NCBI RefSeq assembly: GCF_034057115.1
Contig: NZ_CP139195.1
Span: 620,001 to 684,000, forward strand
Length of the DNA stretch: 64,000 nucleotides
Reading direction: 5' to 3'
Origin: Pseudomonas sp. AN-1
GTDB taxonomy: Bacteria; Pseudomonadota; Gammaproteobacteria; Pseudomonadales; Pseudomonadaceae
The notes beneath the pieces are model-generated. The model saw only the letters and a program-made list of their open reading frames with translations, did no database searches and had not been told where the DNA came from. Positions 34,324 through 43,317 of this stretch are shown here, piece by piece; the stretch's first letter is position 1; every line of letters begins with the position of its first letter. The translations under genes and the position numbers were made by a program.

Positions 34324-35400
34324 TCACCGGCCCTGGTGCCGGCGCACGAAGCGCCGGTCCAGCCAGTCCTTCCACAGCCCGCACCAGCGACCCTCGGTGG
34401 TGAAGCCGGCCCAGCTCAGCAGCGCGCCGCCGCGGCCGTCGGCCAGCAGCGCCAGGCTGTGGCGCTGCTGCCGGTAGTCCTGCAGCGGTTTTCCCGTCAG
34501 CGCGCACGCCAGGTTGCCGGCCAGCAGCGGCCCCTGGCGCACCGCGTGCACGCCGTTGCGCGGCGTACCGGCCAGGCTGGCGCAGTCGCCGCTGGCGAAC
34601 ACCTGCGGATGGGACAGGCTCTGCAGGGTGGACGCGATGGCGACGAAGCCGTGCAGGTCGCTGGCCAGCCCGGAGCTGCGCAGCCAAGGCAACGGACTGG
34701 CGCCCGAGGCGAGGAGCAGCCGCGGCCCGTGCCAGACCGGCCGGCCGCGACTGAGCAGCGCCGCACCGCGAACCTGCTCGATCGGGCAGCGCTCGCGGAC
34801 CTGCACCCCGGCCGCCTGCAGGTGCTGCAGCGCCCGCAGGCGCAGCGAAGGCGGATGGCCGGCGAGCAGTTCGGCGGCGCTGAACAGCGCCAGTCCCGGC
34901 AGCTGGCGGGCCATGGCCAGGGCCAGCTCGACGCCCGCCGCGCCGCCGCCGAGGATCGCCAGACGCTCCGGCGCGCGCTGCCAGTCCTGCCAGCGCGCCA
35001 GGAAGGCCGGGAACGGCTTGACCGCCAGCAGCTCCATACCCGCGTCCTCGTGCGCCGGCGCCCGCGGCGGCGCGCCGGTGTCGAGCGACAGCCAGCGCCC
35101 CTGCAGGCGCTCCCCGCCCTCCAGGCGCAGGCTGCGGCTGTCCGCCTCCAGGGCGGTCACCGCCGCCTGACGCCACTCGATGCCCGCTGCCCGGCACAGC
35201 GGCGCCAGCGGTATGCAGCACTGTTCGCTCCGGTAACGCCCGGCGAGCAGTCCCGGCAGCATGCCGGAGTACCAGGCGGCGTCCTCGGGGCAGACCAGCT
35301 CGATGCGCCCGCGCGGGCGCCGGCCCGCCGCCCACAGGCGCAGCACGCCGAGATGGGCGTGACCTGCGCCGACCAGCAGCAGGTCGCAGGCCGCGCTCAC
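34324..35400 (-). CDS. FAD-dependent NDH-2-like oxidoreductase
   Basis: 358 residues starting at GTG (VSAACDLLLVGAGHAHLGVLR), which overlaps the upstream stop (GTGA). LAILGGGAAGVELALAMARQ is the NAD(P)H-binding motif and VFASGDCASL the second FAD motif. Similar proteins occur fused to or beside SelD and next to arsenosugar genes. It probably reduces a quinone or small acceptor; no redox-active CxxC is visible. Confidence 0.8.
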   Translation of the reverse strand: MSAACDLLLVGAGHAHLGVLRLWAAGRRPRGRIELVCPEDAAWYSGMLPGLLAGRYRSEQCCIPLAPLCRAAGIEWRQAAVTALEADSRSLRLEGGERLQGRWLSLDTGAPPRAPAHEDAGMELLAVKPFPAFLARWQDWQRAPERLAILGGGAAGVELALAMARQLPGLALFSAAELLAGHPPSLRLRALQHLQAAGVQVRERCPIEQVRGAALLSRGRPVWHGPRLLLASGASPLPWLRSSGLASDLHGFVAIASTLQSLSHPQVFASGDCASLAGTPRNGVHAVRQGPLLAGNLACALTGKPLQDYRQQRHSLALLADGRGGALLSWAGFTTEGRWCGLWKDWLDRRFVRRHQGR

Positions 35401-37547
35401 CGCCCGCCCCCGCGCCGCCAGCGATGGAAGTGCGCCAGGGCGCGCAGCACCAGCGGCGGCGCATGCGCCCGTCGCCATTCGCCGGCGACGTACTTGTTGG
35501 CCTCGGCCAGGGTCGGGTAACTGTGCACGGTGGCGAGGATCTTGTTCAGCCCCAGGTCGTGGCGCATGGCCAGCACGAACTCGGCCAGCAGTTCGCCGGC
35601 CTGCTCGCCGACGACGGTCGCGCCGAGGATGCGGTCGCTGCCCGGCACGGTGAGCACCTTGACGAAGCCTGCGGCGGCCTCCTCGACGATGGCGCGGTCC
35701 AGCTCGGCGAGGTCGTAGCGGGTCGACTCGCAGGCGATGCCCTGCTCGCGCGCTTCCCTCTCGGACAGGCCGACCTGCGCCACCTCCGGGTCGGTGAAGG
35801 TGACCCGGGGGATCACCCGGTAGTCGGCGGGAAAGCGCTTGAAATCGCCGAACAGGCCGTTGACTGCGGCATACCAGGCCTGATGGGCGGCGAAGTGGGT
35901 GAACTGGTAGGGCCCGGTGACGTCGCCCACGGCGAAGATGTTCGGGTAGCGGGTGGCGAGGAACTCGTCGGTCTCCAGCGTCCGGTTCGGGCGCAGCTCG
36001 AGGCCCAGCGCCTCCACCCCGTAGCCTTCGACACTGGCCACCCGGCCGAGGGCGACCAGCACCTGGTCGAAGCCGATGAGGGTTGCCGTCCCGCCGGCCA
36101 GCTCGCGGGCGACCAGTTGGCGCTGGCCGTCCAGGCATTCGAAGCGCTCGGCGCGGTGCTGCAGGTGCAGCTCGACGCCTTCGGCGCGCAGGCTCGCCGT
36201 CACCGCGGCGCTGGCCTCGACATCCTCGCGGCCCAGCAGGCGTTCGCCCTGCTCCACCAGGATCACCTGGCAGCCGAGGCGCTGGAAGGCCTGGCTGAGT
36301 TCGCAGCCGATCGGCCCGCCGCCGAGCACCAGCAGCCGCCCCGGCCGCTGGCGCAGTTTCCAGATGCTGTCGGAAGTGTACGGCTGCATGTCGGCCAGGC
36401 CGGGAATCTCCGGGAGCAGCGGGTGGGCACCGGCGGCGATGACGATGGCGCGGGTGGTCAGGCTGCGTCCGTTGACCTCCACCGTCCACGGCGAGGTGAT
36501 GCGCGCCTCGCCGTGGATCACCTGCACGCCCTGCTCGATGTAGCGCGCCGCCGAGTCATGCGGCGCAATCTGGCGGATGACCCGCTGCACCCGCTCCATG
36601 ACTGCGGCGAAGTCCACCTCGCCGTGCGCCTGCACGAAGCCCAGCGCCTCGGCGCGGCGCAGCTCGCGGGCCAGGCGCGCCGAGCGGAGCAGCGCCTTGG
36701 ACGGCACGCAGCCGGTGTTCAGGCAGTCGCCGCCCATGCGGTACTTCTCGACCAGGGTCACCTGCGCCTGCAGCGCCGCGGCCAGCCAGGCGCTGACCAG
36801 TCCGCCGGCGCCGGCGCCGATCACCACCAGGTTGCGCTCGAAGTGCCGCGGCCGCTGCCAGCCGGCGTAGACCTGGCGCGCCTTGAACCAGGCCAGCAGG
36901 CGGCGGGCCAGCAGCGGGAAGATGCCGAGCAGGACGAAGGCGCCGAGCAGCCCCGGCGAGAGGATGCCGGCCAGCGATTCCAGGCGGCCCAGTTCGCGCC
37001 CGGCATTCACGTAGACCAGGGTGCCCGGCAGCATGCCGAGCTGGCTGACCCACCAGAAGGTGCGCGCCGGCAGGCTGGTCAGGCCCATCGCCAGGTTGAT
37101 CAGGAAGAACGGGAACAGCGGCACCAGGCGCAGGGCGAACAGGTAAAAGGCGCCTTCCCGGGCGACGCCCCGGTCGATGGCGGCCAGGCGCGCGGCGAAG
37201 CGCCCGCGCACCCAGTCGCGCAGCAGGTAGCGGCTGATCAGCATGGCCAGGGTGGCGCCGAGGGTGGCCGCCAGCGATACCAGCAGGGTGCCGCCGAGCA
37301 GACCGAACAGCGCGCCGCCGATCAGGGTCAGCAGGGTCGCGCCGGGCAGCGACAGCGCGGTCACCGCCACGTAGAGCAGCACGTAGAGGCCGGCGGCCAG
37401 CCAGGGCCGCGCCGCCACCGCGGCGTCCAGCCCGGCCTGGCGGGCCTTGAGGGTTTCCAGGCTGAGGTAGTGGCCCAGGTCGAACAGGAAAAATGCCGCG
37501 ACCAGCACGCCGAGGAGGCCGAGCAGGAGCAGCCGCCAGCGGCCCAT
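35397..37547 (-). CDS. VTT (TVP38/DedA-like) membrane domain fused to a mercuric-reductase-like flavoprotein
   Basis: 716 residues. The first 220 or so form a VTT/TMEM64 membrane domain with the re-entrant motif FPFFLINLAMGLTSL. After a short linker, a complete pyridine nucleotide-disulfide oxidoreductase starts at LVVIGAGAGGLVSAWLAA with the redox pair CLNTGC and the NAD motif LVLGGGPIGCELSQAF. The C-terminal dimer domain contains NKILATVHSYPTLAE. No MerA-type C-terminal Cys pair is seen. It sits 3 nt after arsS and likely forms a membrane-tethered reductase for an arsenic-linked or thiol substrate. Confidence 0.87.
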   Translation of the reverse strand: MGRWRLLLLGLLGVLVAAFFLFDLGHYLSLETLKARQAGLDAAVAARPWLAAGLYVLLYVAVTALSLPGATLLTLIGGALFGLLGGTLLVSLAATLGATLAMLISRYLLRDWVRGRFAARLAAIDRGVAREGAFYLFALRLVPLFPFFLINLAMGLTSLPARTFWWVSQLGMLPGTLVYVNAGRELGRLESLAGILSPGLLGAFVLLGIFPLLARRLLAWFKARQVYAGWQRPRHFERNLVVIGAGAGGLVSAWLAAALQAQVTLVEKYRMGGDCLNTGCVPSKALLRSARLARELRRAEALGFVQAHGEVDFAAVMERVQRVIRQIAPHDSAARYIEQGVQVIHGEARITSPWTVEVNGRSLTTRAIVIAAGAHPLLPEIPGLADMQPYTSDSIWKLRQRPGRLLVLGGGPIGCELSQAFQRLGCQVILVEQGERLLGREDVEASAAVTASLRAEGVELHLQHRAERFECLDGQRQLVARELAGGTATLIGFDQVLVALGRVASVEGYGVEALGLELRPNRTLETDEFLATRYPNIFAVGDVTGPYQFTHFAAHQAWYAAVNGLFGDFKRFPADYRVIPRVTFTDPEVAQVGLSEREAREQGIACESTRYDLAELDRAIVEEAAAGFVKVLTVPGSDRILGATVVGEQAGELLAEFVLAMRHDLGLNKILATVHSYPTLAEANKYVAGEWRRAHAPPLVLRALAHFHRWRRGGGR

Positions 37548-37550
37548 CGC

Positions 37551-38513
37551 CTAGCCCCTGAGCGCGCCGCCGCAGCTGGAGCCTTGTCCGGCAGTGCAGG
37601 CGAAGCAGTGGTCGCGGGTGACGATGGGGTTGCCGGCGAGGTCCGTGCGCAGCAGGTCGCGCAGGTGGGGGCGCTGGCGGCCGATCAGCTCGAGCGGCAG
37701 ACCGAGCATCTGGTTGAAGTCGCAGTCGTACAGGTAGCCCTGCCAGTCGACGCTGACCAGCGAGCGGCACATCACCGCCGCGAGGTTCTCGGCGCGGTAG
37801 CTGTCGCGCAGCAGCTGCAGGTAGGCACTGAACTGGCCCTTGCTGACCAGCGTGCTGCCGAAGCGGGCGATGGGCTGGTTGGTGATGGTCAGCAGGTGGT
37901 CGAAGCGGATGCCGAAATCGGCGGCCAGGTGCGCCTTGTAGTCGGCTTCCAGCGCCGCCTGCGGCGGCGGCAGGCTCGGCCCCTGCGGGTTGTACACCAG
38001 GTTGAGCACCAGCCCGTCGCCGGCGCCGTAGCCGAGGGCGTTGAGCCGGCGCAGGCCGGCGATGCTGCGCTCGAACACGCCCTCGCCGCGCTGGCGGTCG
38101 ACGTTGTCCCGCGCGTAGCACGGCAGCGAGGCGGTGATCTCCACGCCCTCGCCGGCGAGGAACTCGGCGAGATCCTCCTGCCCCGGCTCGCCGAGGATGG
38201 TCAGGTTGCAGCGGTCGATCACCCGCAGCCCGGCGCGCCGCGCATGGCCGACCAGCTGGCGGAAGCGCGGGTGCAGCTCCGGCGCGCCGCCGGTCAGGTC
38301 GAGGGTGTGCACCGGATGGGCGTCGATCACCGCGCGGAGGACCGCCAGGGTGGCGTCGTCCATGCTTTCGGTGCGGGTCGGCCCGGCGTTGACGTGGCAG
38401 TGCAGGCAGCGCTGGTTGCAGCGATAGGTCAGGTTGACCTGCAGGGCTTCCAGCCGGCCGCGCCGGATGGCCGGAAAGCCGAGGGCATCGAGCAGTGGCA
38501 GCATGTCGTGCAT
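37551..38513 (-). CDS. arsS: Radical SAM protein ArsS (arsenosugar biosynthesis)
   Basis: 320 residues. NLTYRCNQRCLHCHVNAGP holds the Cys-x3-Cys-x2-Cys iron-sulfur motif, followed by LDLTGGAPEL. The C-terminal DUF3641 cysteines are in WQGYLYDCDFN and DHCFACTAGQGSSCGG. It is known to link dimethylarsenate to the adenosyl 5' carbon. ATG at 38513 was preferred to 38561 because GAGGAGAA lies upstream and the family starts near MHDMLPLLDALGF. It forms an operon with the two oxidoreductases downstream. Confidence 0.9.
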   Translation of the reverse strand: MHDMLPLLDALGFPAIRRGRLEALQVNLTYRCNQRCLHCHVNAGPTRTESMDDATLAVLRAVIDAHPVHTLDLTGGAPELHPRFRQLVGHARRAGLRVIDRCNLTILGEPGQEDLAEFLAGEGVEITASLPCYARDNVDRQRGEGVFERSIAGLRRLNALGYGAGDGLVLNLVYNPQGPSLPPPQAALEADYKAHLAADFGIRFDHLLTITNQPIARFGSTLVSKGQFSAYLQLLRDSYRAENLAAVMCRSLVSVDWQGYLYDCDFNQMLGLPLELIGRQRPHLRDLLRTDLAGNPIVTRDHCFACTAGQGSSCGGALRG

Positions 38514-38559
38514 GGCGGCGGGTTCTCCTCGGCAGGCGGCCTCGGGTGCGCGGGCGGTC

Positions 38560-38571
38560 ATAGTGAACTAT
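38560..38571. promoter_or_regulatory. Palindrome ATAGTGAACTAT in the arsS/glycosyltransferase intergenic region
   Basis: A 12-bp near-perfect palindrome lies midway between the divergent arsS and glycosyltransferase starts, in an otherwise GC-rich stretch. It could be a shared operator or part of opposed -10 regions. Confidence 0.3.
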
Positions 38572-38606
38572 AGGTTTCCTTCATCGACCTGCCGCGAGTC
38601 CTGTCC

Positions 38607-39284
38607 ATGTCCGAGCGAAACAGCCCTCCCCCTGCCCTGGTTCTGGTCTGCAAGCGTCCGGCTCCCGGGCACGGCAAGCAGCGTCTGGCGGCGCGCCTGG
38701 GGACGGCGGCGGCACTGGAGATCGCCGAGCGGCTGCTGGACTGCGCGCTGGAGGACCTGGCGGCCTGGCCGGGCGCGCGGGTGATCGCCCCGGATGCGGC
38801 GCAGCACTGCGCCTGGGCCGCCGGACGACTGCCGGAGTGCCTGTGCCTGGCGCAGCCGCCCGGCAACCTCGGCGAGCGGCTCAACGCCCTCGACCGCCGC
38901 CTGCGTGCGGCCGGCCATCACGCCCTGGCGTTCATCGGCAGCGACGCCCCGGCGCTGACAGAGGAGCACTACCGGACGGTGCGCGCCGCCCTCGCCGAGG
39001 TCGACACTGTGCTGCTCGCCGCCCGTGACGGCGGCGTGGTGCTGATGGCCTCGCGGCGGCCCTGGCCGGACCTCGCCGGCCTGCCATGGAGTACCCCCGG
39101 CCTGGGCGCGGCGCTGGCCGAGAGCTGCCGGCGCGCCGGCCACTCGCTGCGGGTCTGCGGCGAGTCCTTCGATGTCGACGAGGCCGCCGACCTGCTGCAG
39201 GTCCGCCGCCACCTGGCAGGCGATCCGCGGCCGGCGCGGCAGCAACTGCTCGCCGCCCTGGCCGGGCTCGAGGTGTGCGCATGA
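38607..39284 (+). CDS. TIGR04282-type glycosyltransferase (DUF2064), arsenosugar cluster
   Basis: 225 residues. LVLVCKRPAPGHGKQRLAARLG resembles nucleotide-sugar pyrophosphorylase-like starts; ALAFIGSDAPALTEEHY carries the Asp metal motif, and GLPWSTPGLGAALA is typical. It is divergent from arsS and overlaps the next glycosyltransferase by ATGA. It presumably acts on the arsenoribose intermediate; the sugar is unknown. Confidence 0.86.
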   Translation: MSERNSPPPALVLVCKRPAPGHGKQRLAARLGTAAALEIAERLLDCALEDLAAWPGARVIAPDAAQHCAWAAGRLPECLCLAQPPGNLGERLNALDRRLRAAGHHALAFIGSDAPALTEEHYRTVRAALAEVDTVLLAARDGGVVLMASRRPWPDLAGLPWSTPGLGAALAESCRRAGHSLRVCGESFDVDEAADLLQVRRHLAGDPRPARQQLLAALAGLEVCA

Positions 39285-40033
39285 GCGACGCCGCCGGGGT
39301 CAGCGTGATCATTCCCTGCCTGCACGACGAGGTCGTGCTGCGCAACCTGCTCGGTCAGCTGCAGGATGAGGCCCGTCGGGACGGCCAGCCGCTGCAGGTC
39401 ATAGTCGTGGATGGCGCGCGCAGCCAGCGCTGCCGCGCCCTGTGCGAGCTGCACGGCGCCCTCTGGTCGCCGGCCGATCCCTGCCGTGGCGAGCAGTTGC
39501 GCCAGGGCGCAGCGCTGGCCACGCACGACATCCTCTGGTTCCTGCATGCCGACGCCGAACTGGACGGCCAGCCGCTGGCCGAGCTGCGCCAAGCCATCGC
39601 CGAGGGGGCCGTGGGCGGCTACTTCGCCTTCCGCTTCAGCGGCGCACCGCCCTGGCAGGGGCGGCTGATCGAATGGGCGACCAACTGGCGCACCCGCATC
39701 GGCGTGCCCTATGGCGACCAGGGCCTGTTCGTCAGCCGCAGGGCCTACTCCAGCGTCGGCCAGCACGCGCCCTGGCCGCTGTTCGAGGAGGTACCGCTGG
39801 TCCGCGGCCTGCGCGCGCAGGGCGAGCTGCGCTGCATCGCGCAGGGCCTGCGGGTCAGCCCGCGGCGCTGGCAGCGCGACGGCTGGTGGCGGCGCTGCCT
39901 CGGCAATCGCCTGCTGGCCCTGAGCTTCGCCGTCGGCATCGCCCCGCAGCGCCTGGCCCGGATGTATGCCGGCCGGCCCTGTGCAGCCAGGCGGCGAGGT
40001 GCCGGTGGCCGGAAACGGCCGCTGGGCTCCTAG
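39281..40033 (+). CDS. TIGR04283-type family 2 glycosyltransferase, arsenosugar cluster
   Basis: 250 residues. VSVIIPCLHDEVVLRNLLGQL opens the GT-A fold, ILWFLHADAEL gives the DxD-like metal site, and PYGDQGLFVSRRAYSSVG is the conserved acceptor region. ATG overlaps the preceding stop (ATGA). Pairing with a TIGR04282 protein and ArsS is the recognised arsenosugar arrangement. Confidence 0.87.
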   Translation: MSDAAGVSVIIPCLHDEVVLRNLLGQLQDEARRDGQPLQVIVVDGARSQRCRALCELHGALWSPADPCRGEQLRQGAALATHDILWFLHADAELDGQPLAELRQAIAEGAVGGYFAFRFSGAPPWQGRLIEWATNWRTRIGVPYGDQGLFVSRRAYSSVGQHAPWPLFEEVPLVRGLRAQGELRCIAQGLRVSPRRWQRDGWWRRCLGNRLLALSFAVGIAPQRLARMYAGRPCAARRRGAGGRKRPLGS

Positions 40034-40134
40034 ATCCGTGCGCCAGAAATGAGCCGCACACTGTCTGGAATCAGTATCCTGCAGCTGTCCGCATGCGATC
40101 CTGCGGGCGTTCTCCCCTGCAAGGAATCCGCATC

Positions 40135-41475
40135 ATGAAGAACATCAAGTCGAGCTGCCTGGTCCTGTTCCTCGGGCTGACGCTGCTCTGGCTGCTGGCC
40201 GACGACGTGCTGACCCGCGACTACGAGTTCTTCGCCCTGCGCGGCTCGCTGGTCAACCTCACCGGCATCCTCGCCATGGGCGCGATGAGCTTCGGCCTGC
40301 TGCTGATCATCCGCTGGTCCGCAATGGAGTCGCTGCTCGGCGGCCTGGACAAGAACTATCGCCTGCACAAGTGGCTGGGCATCGGCGCGCTGGTGCTGTC
40401 CATCGCCCACTGGCTGTGGGCCAAGGGGCCGAAGTGGATGGTCGGCTGGGGCTGGCTGGAGCGGCCGGTGCGCAAGGCCGGTGGCGCCGCTGCGGGCAGC
40501 GAGCCCTCGGCCGTGGTCGCCTTCCTGCGCAGCCAGCGCGGCCTGGCCGAGGAACTCGGCGAGTGGGCCTTCTACGCCGCTGTGCTGCTGATCGTCCTCG
40601 CCCTGCTCAAGCGCTTCCCCTACCGCTGGTTCTTCAAGACCCACCGTCTGCTGGCCATCGTCTACCTGGTGCTGGTGTTCCATTCGGTGGTGCTGATGAA
40701 GACCGCCTACTGGAGCTCGCCGCTGGGCCCGCTGATGGCCGCGCTGATGCTCGGCGGCACGGTGGCCGCGTGCATCTCCCTGCTGCGCCGGGTGGGTCAC
40801 GCGCGGCGCGCGGTGGGCGTCATCGAGTCGCTGGAGCATCACGAAGGCAACCGCGTGCTGGGCGTCGGCATCCGCCTGCAGGATCGCTGGCCCGGGCACG
40901 AGGCCGGGCAGTTCGCCTTCGTCACCTTCGACCGCGCCGAGGGGCCGCACCCCTTCACCATCTCTTCCGCCTGGCACGACGACGGCCAGCTGCTGTTCAA
41001 CATCAAGGGCATCGGCGACTACACCCGCACTCTGCCGCAGACCCTCGGGATCGGCGACATGGTCACCGTCGAGGGCCCCTACGGGCGCTTCGACTTCGGT
41101 GGCGAGCAGAACGCCCAGGTGTGGATCGGCGGCGGCATCGGCATCACCCCCTTCATCGCCCGCATGCAGGCGCTGGCGCAACACCCGGACGGCCACAGCG
41201 TCGACCTGTTCTACTGCACCAGCGAGCCGGACGAGGCGTTCATCACCCGCCTGCGCGGGCTGGCCGAGCGCGCCGGCGTACGCCTGCACGTGCTGGTCAG
41301 CGCCCGGGACGGCCGCCTGACGGTCGAGCGCCTGTGCCAGGAGGTACCCGCCTGGCAGTCCGCCAGCTTCTGGTTCTGCGGCCCGGCCGGCTTCGGCCAG
41401 GCGCTGCGCGAAGGGCTGGTGGCGCGCGGCCTGGACTCCGCCGACTTCCACCAGGAGCTGTTCGACATGCGCTGA
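40135..41475 (+). CDS. Ferric-reductase-like membrane flavoprotein
   Basis: 446 residues. About six N-terminal helices carry histidines suited to haem (HKWLGIGALVLSIAHWLW and FKTHRLLAIVYLVLVFHSVV). A cytosolic FNR module follows: HPFTISSAWHDDG (FAD), GPYGRFDFGG, and GGGIGITPFIARM plus FWFCGPAGFGQAL (NAD(P)H). It likely passes electrons across the inner membrane to ferric iron or another acceptor. AAGGAA lies 7 nt before the ATG. The 101-bp gap upstream has no other gene. Confidence 0.87.
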   Translation: MKNIKSSCLVLFLGLTLLWLLADDVLTRDYEFFALRGSLVNLTGILAMGAMSFGLLLIIRWSAMESLLGGLDKNYRLHKWLGIGALVLSIAHWLWAKGPKWMVGWGWLERPVRKAGGAAAGSEPSAVVAFLRSQRGLAEELGEWAFYAAVLLIVLALLKRFPYRWFFKTHRLLAIVYLVLVFHSVVLMKTAYWSSPLGPLMAALMLGGTVAACISLLRRVGHARRAVGVIESLEHHEGNRVLGVGIRLQDRWPGHEAGQFAFVTFDRAEGPHPFTISSAWHDDGQLLFNIKGIGDYTRTLPQTLGIGDMVTVEGPYGRFDFGGEQNAQVWIGGGIGITPFIARMQALAQHPDGHSVDLFYCTSEPDEAFITRLRGLAERAGVRLHVLVSARDGRLTVERLCQEVPAWQSASFWFCGPAGFGQALREGLVARGLDSADFHQELFDMR

Positions 41476-41491
41476 TGCGCCCGAGGCAAGG

Positions 41492-41522
41492 CAGGAACGA
41501 CCCCGTGCGGAGGCCGTTCCTG
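41492..41522. terminator. Hairpin between convergent ferric reductase and pntB
   Basis: CAGGAACG and CGTTCCTG are separated by 15 nt in the short convergent gap. No U-tract is present. Weak support as a transcript end. Confidence 0.35.
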
Positions 41523-41532
41523 ACGAAGCCCG

Positions 41533-42972
41533 TCAGGCCTCGACGGCCTTGACCATGTCCTCGACCACCTTCTTGGCGTCGCCGAACACCATCATGGTCT
41601 TGTCCATGTAGAACAGCTCGTTGTCGAGACCGGCATAACCGCTGGCCATCGAGCGCTTGTTGACGATCACGGTGCGCGCCTTGTACGCGTCGAGGATCGG
41701 CATGCCGGCGATCGGCGACTTCGGATCGGTCTTCGCCGCCGGGTTGACCACGTCGTTGGCGCCGAGCACCAGCACCACGTCGGCCTGGCCGAACTCGGGG
41801 TTGATGTCCTCCATCTCGTGCACCTGCTCGTAGGGCACCTCGGCCTCGGCCAGCAGCACGTTCATGTGCCCCGGCATCCGCCCGGCCACCGGGTGGATCG
41901 CGTACTTCACGGTCACGCCGCGGTGGGTCAGCTTCTCGGTCAGCTCCATCAGCGCGTGCTGGGCACGCGCCACCGCCAGGCCGTAGCCGGGGACGATGAT
42001 CACGCTGTCGGCGTTGCCCAAGAGGAACGCGGCGTCGTCGGCCGAGCCGCTCTTCACCGGGCGCTGCTCCTGGCTGCCGGCGACGGTTGCACCGGCTTCG
42101 GCGCCGAAGCCGCCGAGGATCACGTTGAAGAACGAGCGGTTCATCGCCTTGCACATGATGTAGGAGAGGATCGCGCCGCTCGAACCGACCAGCGAACCGG
42201 CGACGATCAGCATCGAGTTGTTCAGCGAGAAGCCGATGCCGGCCGCCGCCCAGCCCGAGTAGCTGTTGAGCATCGACACCACCACCGGCATGTCGGCGCC
42301 GCCGATCGGGATGATGATCAGCACGCCGATCACGAAGGCCAGCGCCACCAGCACGGCGAAGGCGGTCAGGTCACCCGTGAAGGTGAAGGCCAGACCCAGG
42401 CCGACGATCGCCAGACCGAAGGCCAGGTTCAGCCAGTGCTGGCCGGCGAAGGTCACCGGGGCGCCCTGGAACAGGCGGAACTTGTATTTGCCGGACAGCT
42501 TGCCGAAGGCGATCACCGATCCGGAGAAGGTGATGGCGCCGATGGCTGCGCCGAGGAACAGCTCCAGGCGGTTGCCGGCCGGGATGGCGTCGCCCAGCTG
42601 CGCGACGATGCCCAGCGACTGCGGCTCGACCACGGCGGCCACGGCGATGAATACCGCGGCCAGGCCGATCATGCTGTGCATGAAGGCGACCAGCTCGGGC
42701 ATCTTGGTCATCTCGACGCGCTTGGCCATGATGGTGCCGGCCGTGCCGCCGAGCAGCAGGCCGAGCAGCACGTAGCCGATGCCGGCGCCTTCGCCCATCT
42801 GCGCGCCGAGCTTGTAGATCAGGCCGACGGTGGTGAGCACGGCGATGGCCATGCCGACCATGCCGAACAGGTTGCCGCGGCGCGAGCTGGTCGGGTGCGA
42901 GAGGCCCTTGAGCGCCTGGATGAAGCACACGGACGCCACGAGGTAGAGGGCGGTGATCAGGTTCATGCTCAT
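41533..42972 (-). CDS. pntB: NAD(P) transhydrogenase beta subunit
   Basis: 479 residues. The membrane domain has about nine helices from SMNLITALYLVASVCFIQALKGL. The cytosolic NADP(H) domain (dIII) carries IIVPGYGLAVARAQHALMEL and VLVLGANDVVNPAA. It uses the proton gradient to make NADPH. ATG at 42972 was chosen because GGAGG lies 9 nt upstream. The gene starts 1 nt after the pntAB stop. Confidence 0.96.
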   Translation of the reverse strand: MSMNLITALYLVASVCFIQALKGLSHPTSSRRGNLFGMVGMAIAVLTTVGLIYKLGAQMGEGAGIGYVLLGLLLGGTAGTIMAKRVEMTKMPELVAFMHSMIGLAAVFIAVAAVVEPQSLGIVAQLGDAIPAGNRLELFLGAAIGAITFSGSVIAFGKLSGKYKFRLFQGAPVTFAGQHWLNLAFGLAIVGLGLAFTFTGDLTAFAVLVALAFVIGVLIIIPIGGADMPVVVSMLNSYSGWAAAGIGFSLNNSMLIVAGSLVGSSGAILSYIMCKAMNRSFFNVILGGFGAEAGATVAGSQEQRPVKSGSADDAAFLLGNADSVIIVPGYGLAVARAQHALMELTEKLTHRGVTVKYAIHPVAGRMPGHMNVLLAEAEVPYEQVHEMEDINPEFGQADVVLVLGANDVVNPAAKTDPKSPIAGMPILDAYKARTVIVNKRSMASGYAGLDNELFYMDKTMMVFGDAKKVVEDMVKAVEA

Positions 42973-42973
42973 C

Positions 42974-43288
42974 TCAGTGCGCCTCCGCCTTGGCCGGCTT
43001 GTCTTTCTTCTTGAACATTTCCAGCATGCGCCGGGTGACCAGGAAGCCACCGAACACGTTGACCGCGGCCAGCGCCACGGCCAGGGTGCCCATGGTCTTG
43101 CCCAGGCCGGTTTCGGTCAGCGCGGCGGCCAGCATGGCGCCGACGATGACGATGGCGGAGATGGCGTTGGTCACCGCCATCAGCGGGGTGTGCAGCGCGG
43201 GAGTGACGTTCCATACCACGTGGTAGCCGACGTAGATCGCCAGCACGAAGATGATCAGGTTGTAGAGACCGTCGGAGATCGGGTCCAT
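42974..43288 (-). CDS. pntAB: NAD(P) transhydrogenase alpha subunit 2 (membrane part)
   Basis: 104 residues with three or four helices, beginning MDPISDGLYNLIIFVLAIYVGYHVVWNVTPALHTPLM, the conserved start of the split alpha subunit. The leader has GGACAACAACC directly before the ATG. Confidence 0.95.
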   Translation of the reverse strand: MDPISDGLYNLIIFVLAIYVGYHVVWNVTPALHTPLMAVTNAISAIVIVGAMLAAALTETGLGKTMGTLAVALAAVNVFGGFLVTRRMLEMFKKKDKPAKAEAH

Positions 43289-43317
43289 GGTTGTTGTCCT
43301 TGTAATCTGGGGAGCAA

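Noticed and set aside
35397-37547. Calling the fusion protein a mercuric reductase (merA)
   Set aside because: It lacks the N-terminal metal-binding domain and the C-terminal vicinal cysteines, and no other mer gene is present.
35424-38573. 1049-codon open frame on the plus strand
   Set aside because: Antisense to the VTT-reductase fusion and arsS. No domain is recognisable and the composition is that of a shadow frame.
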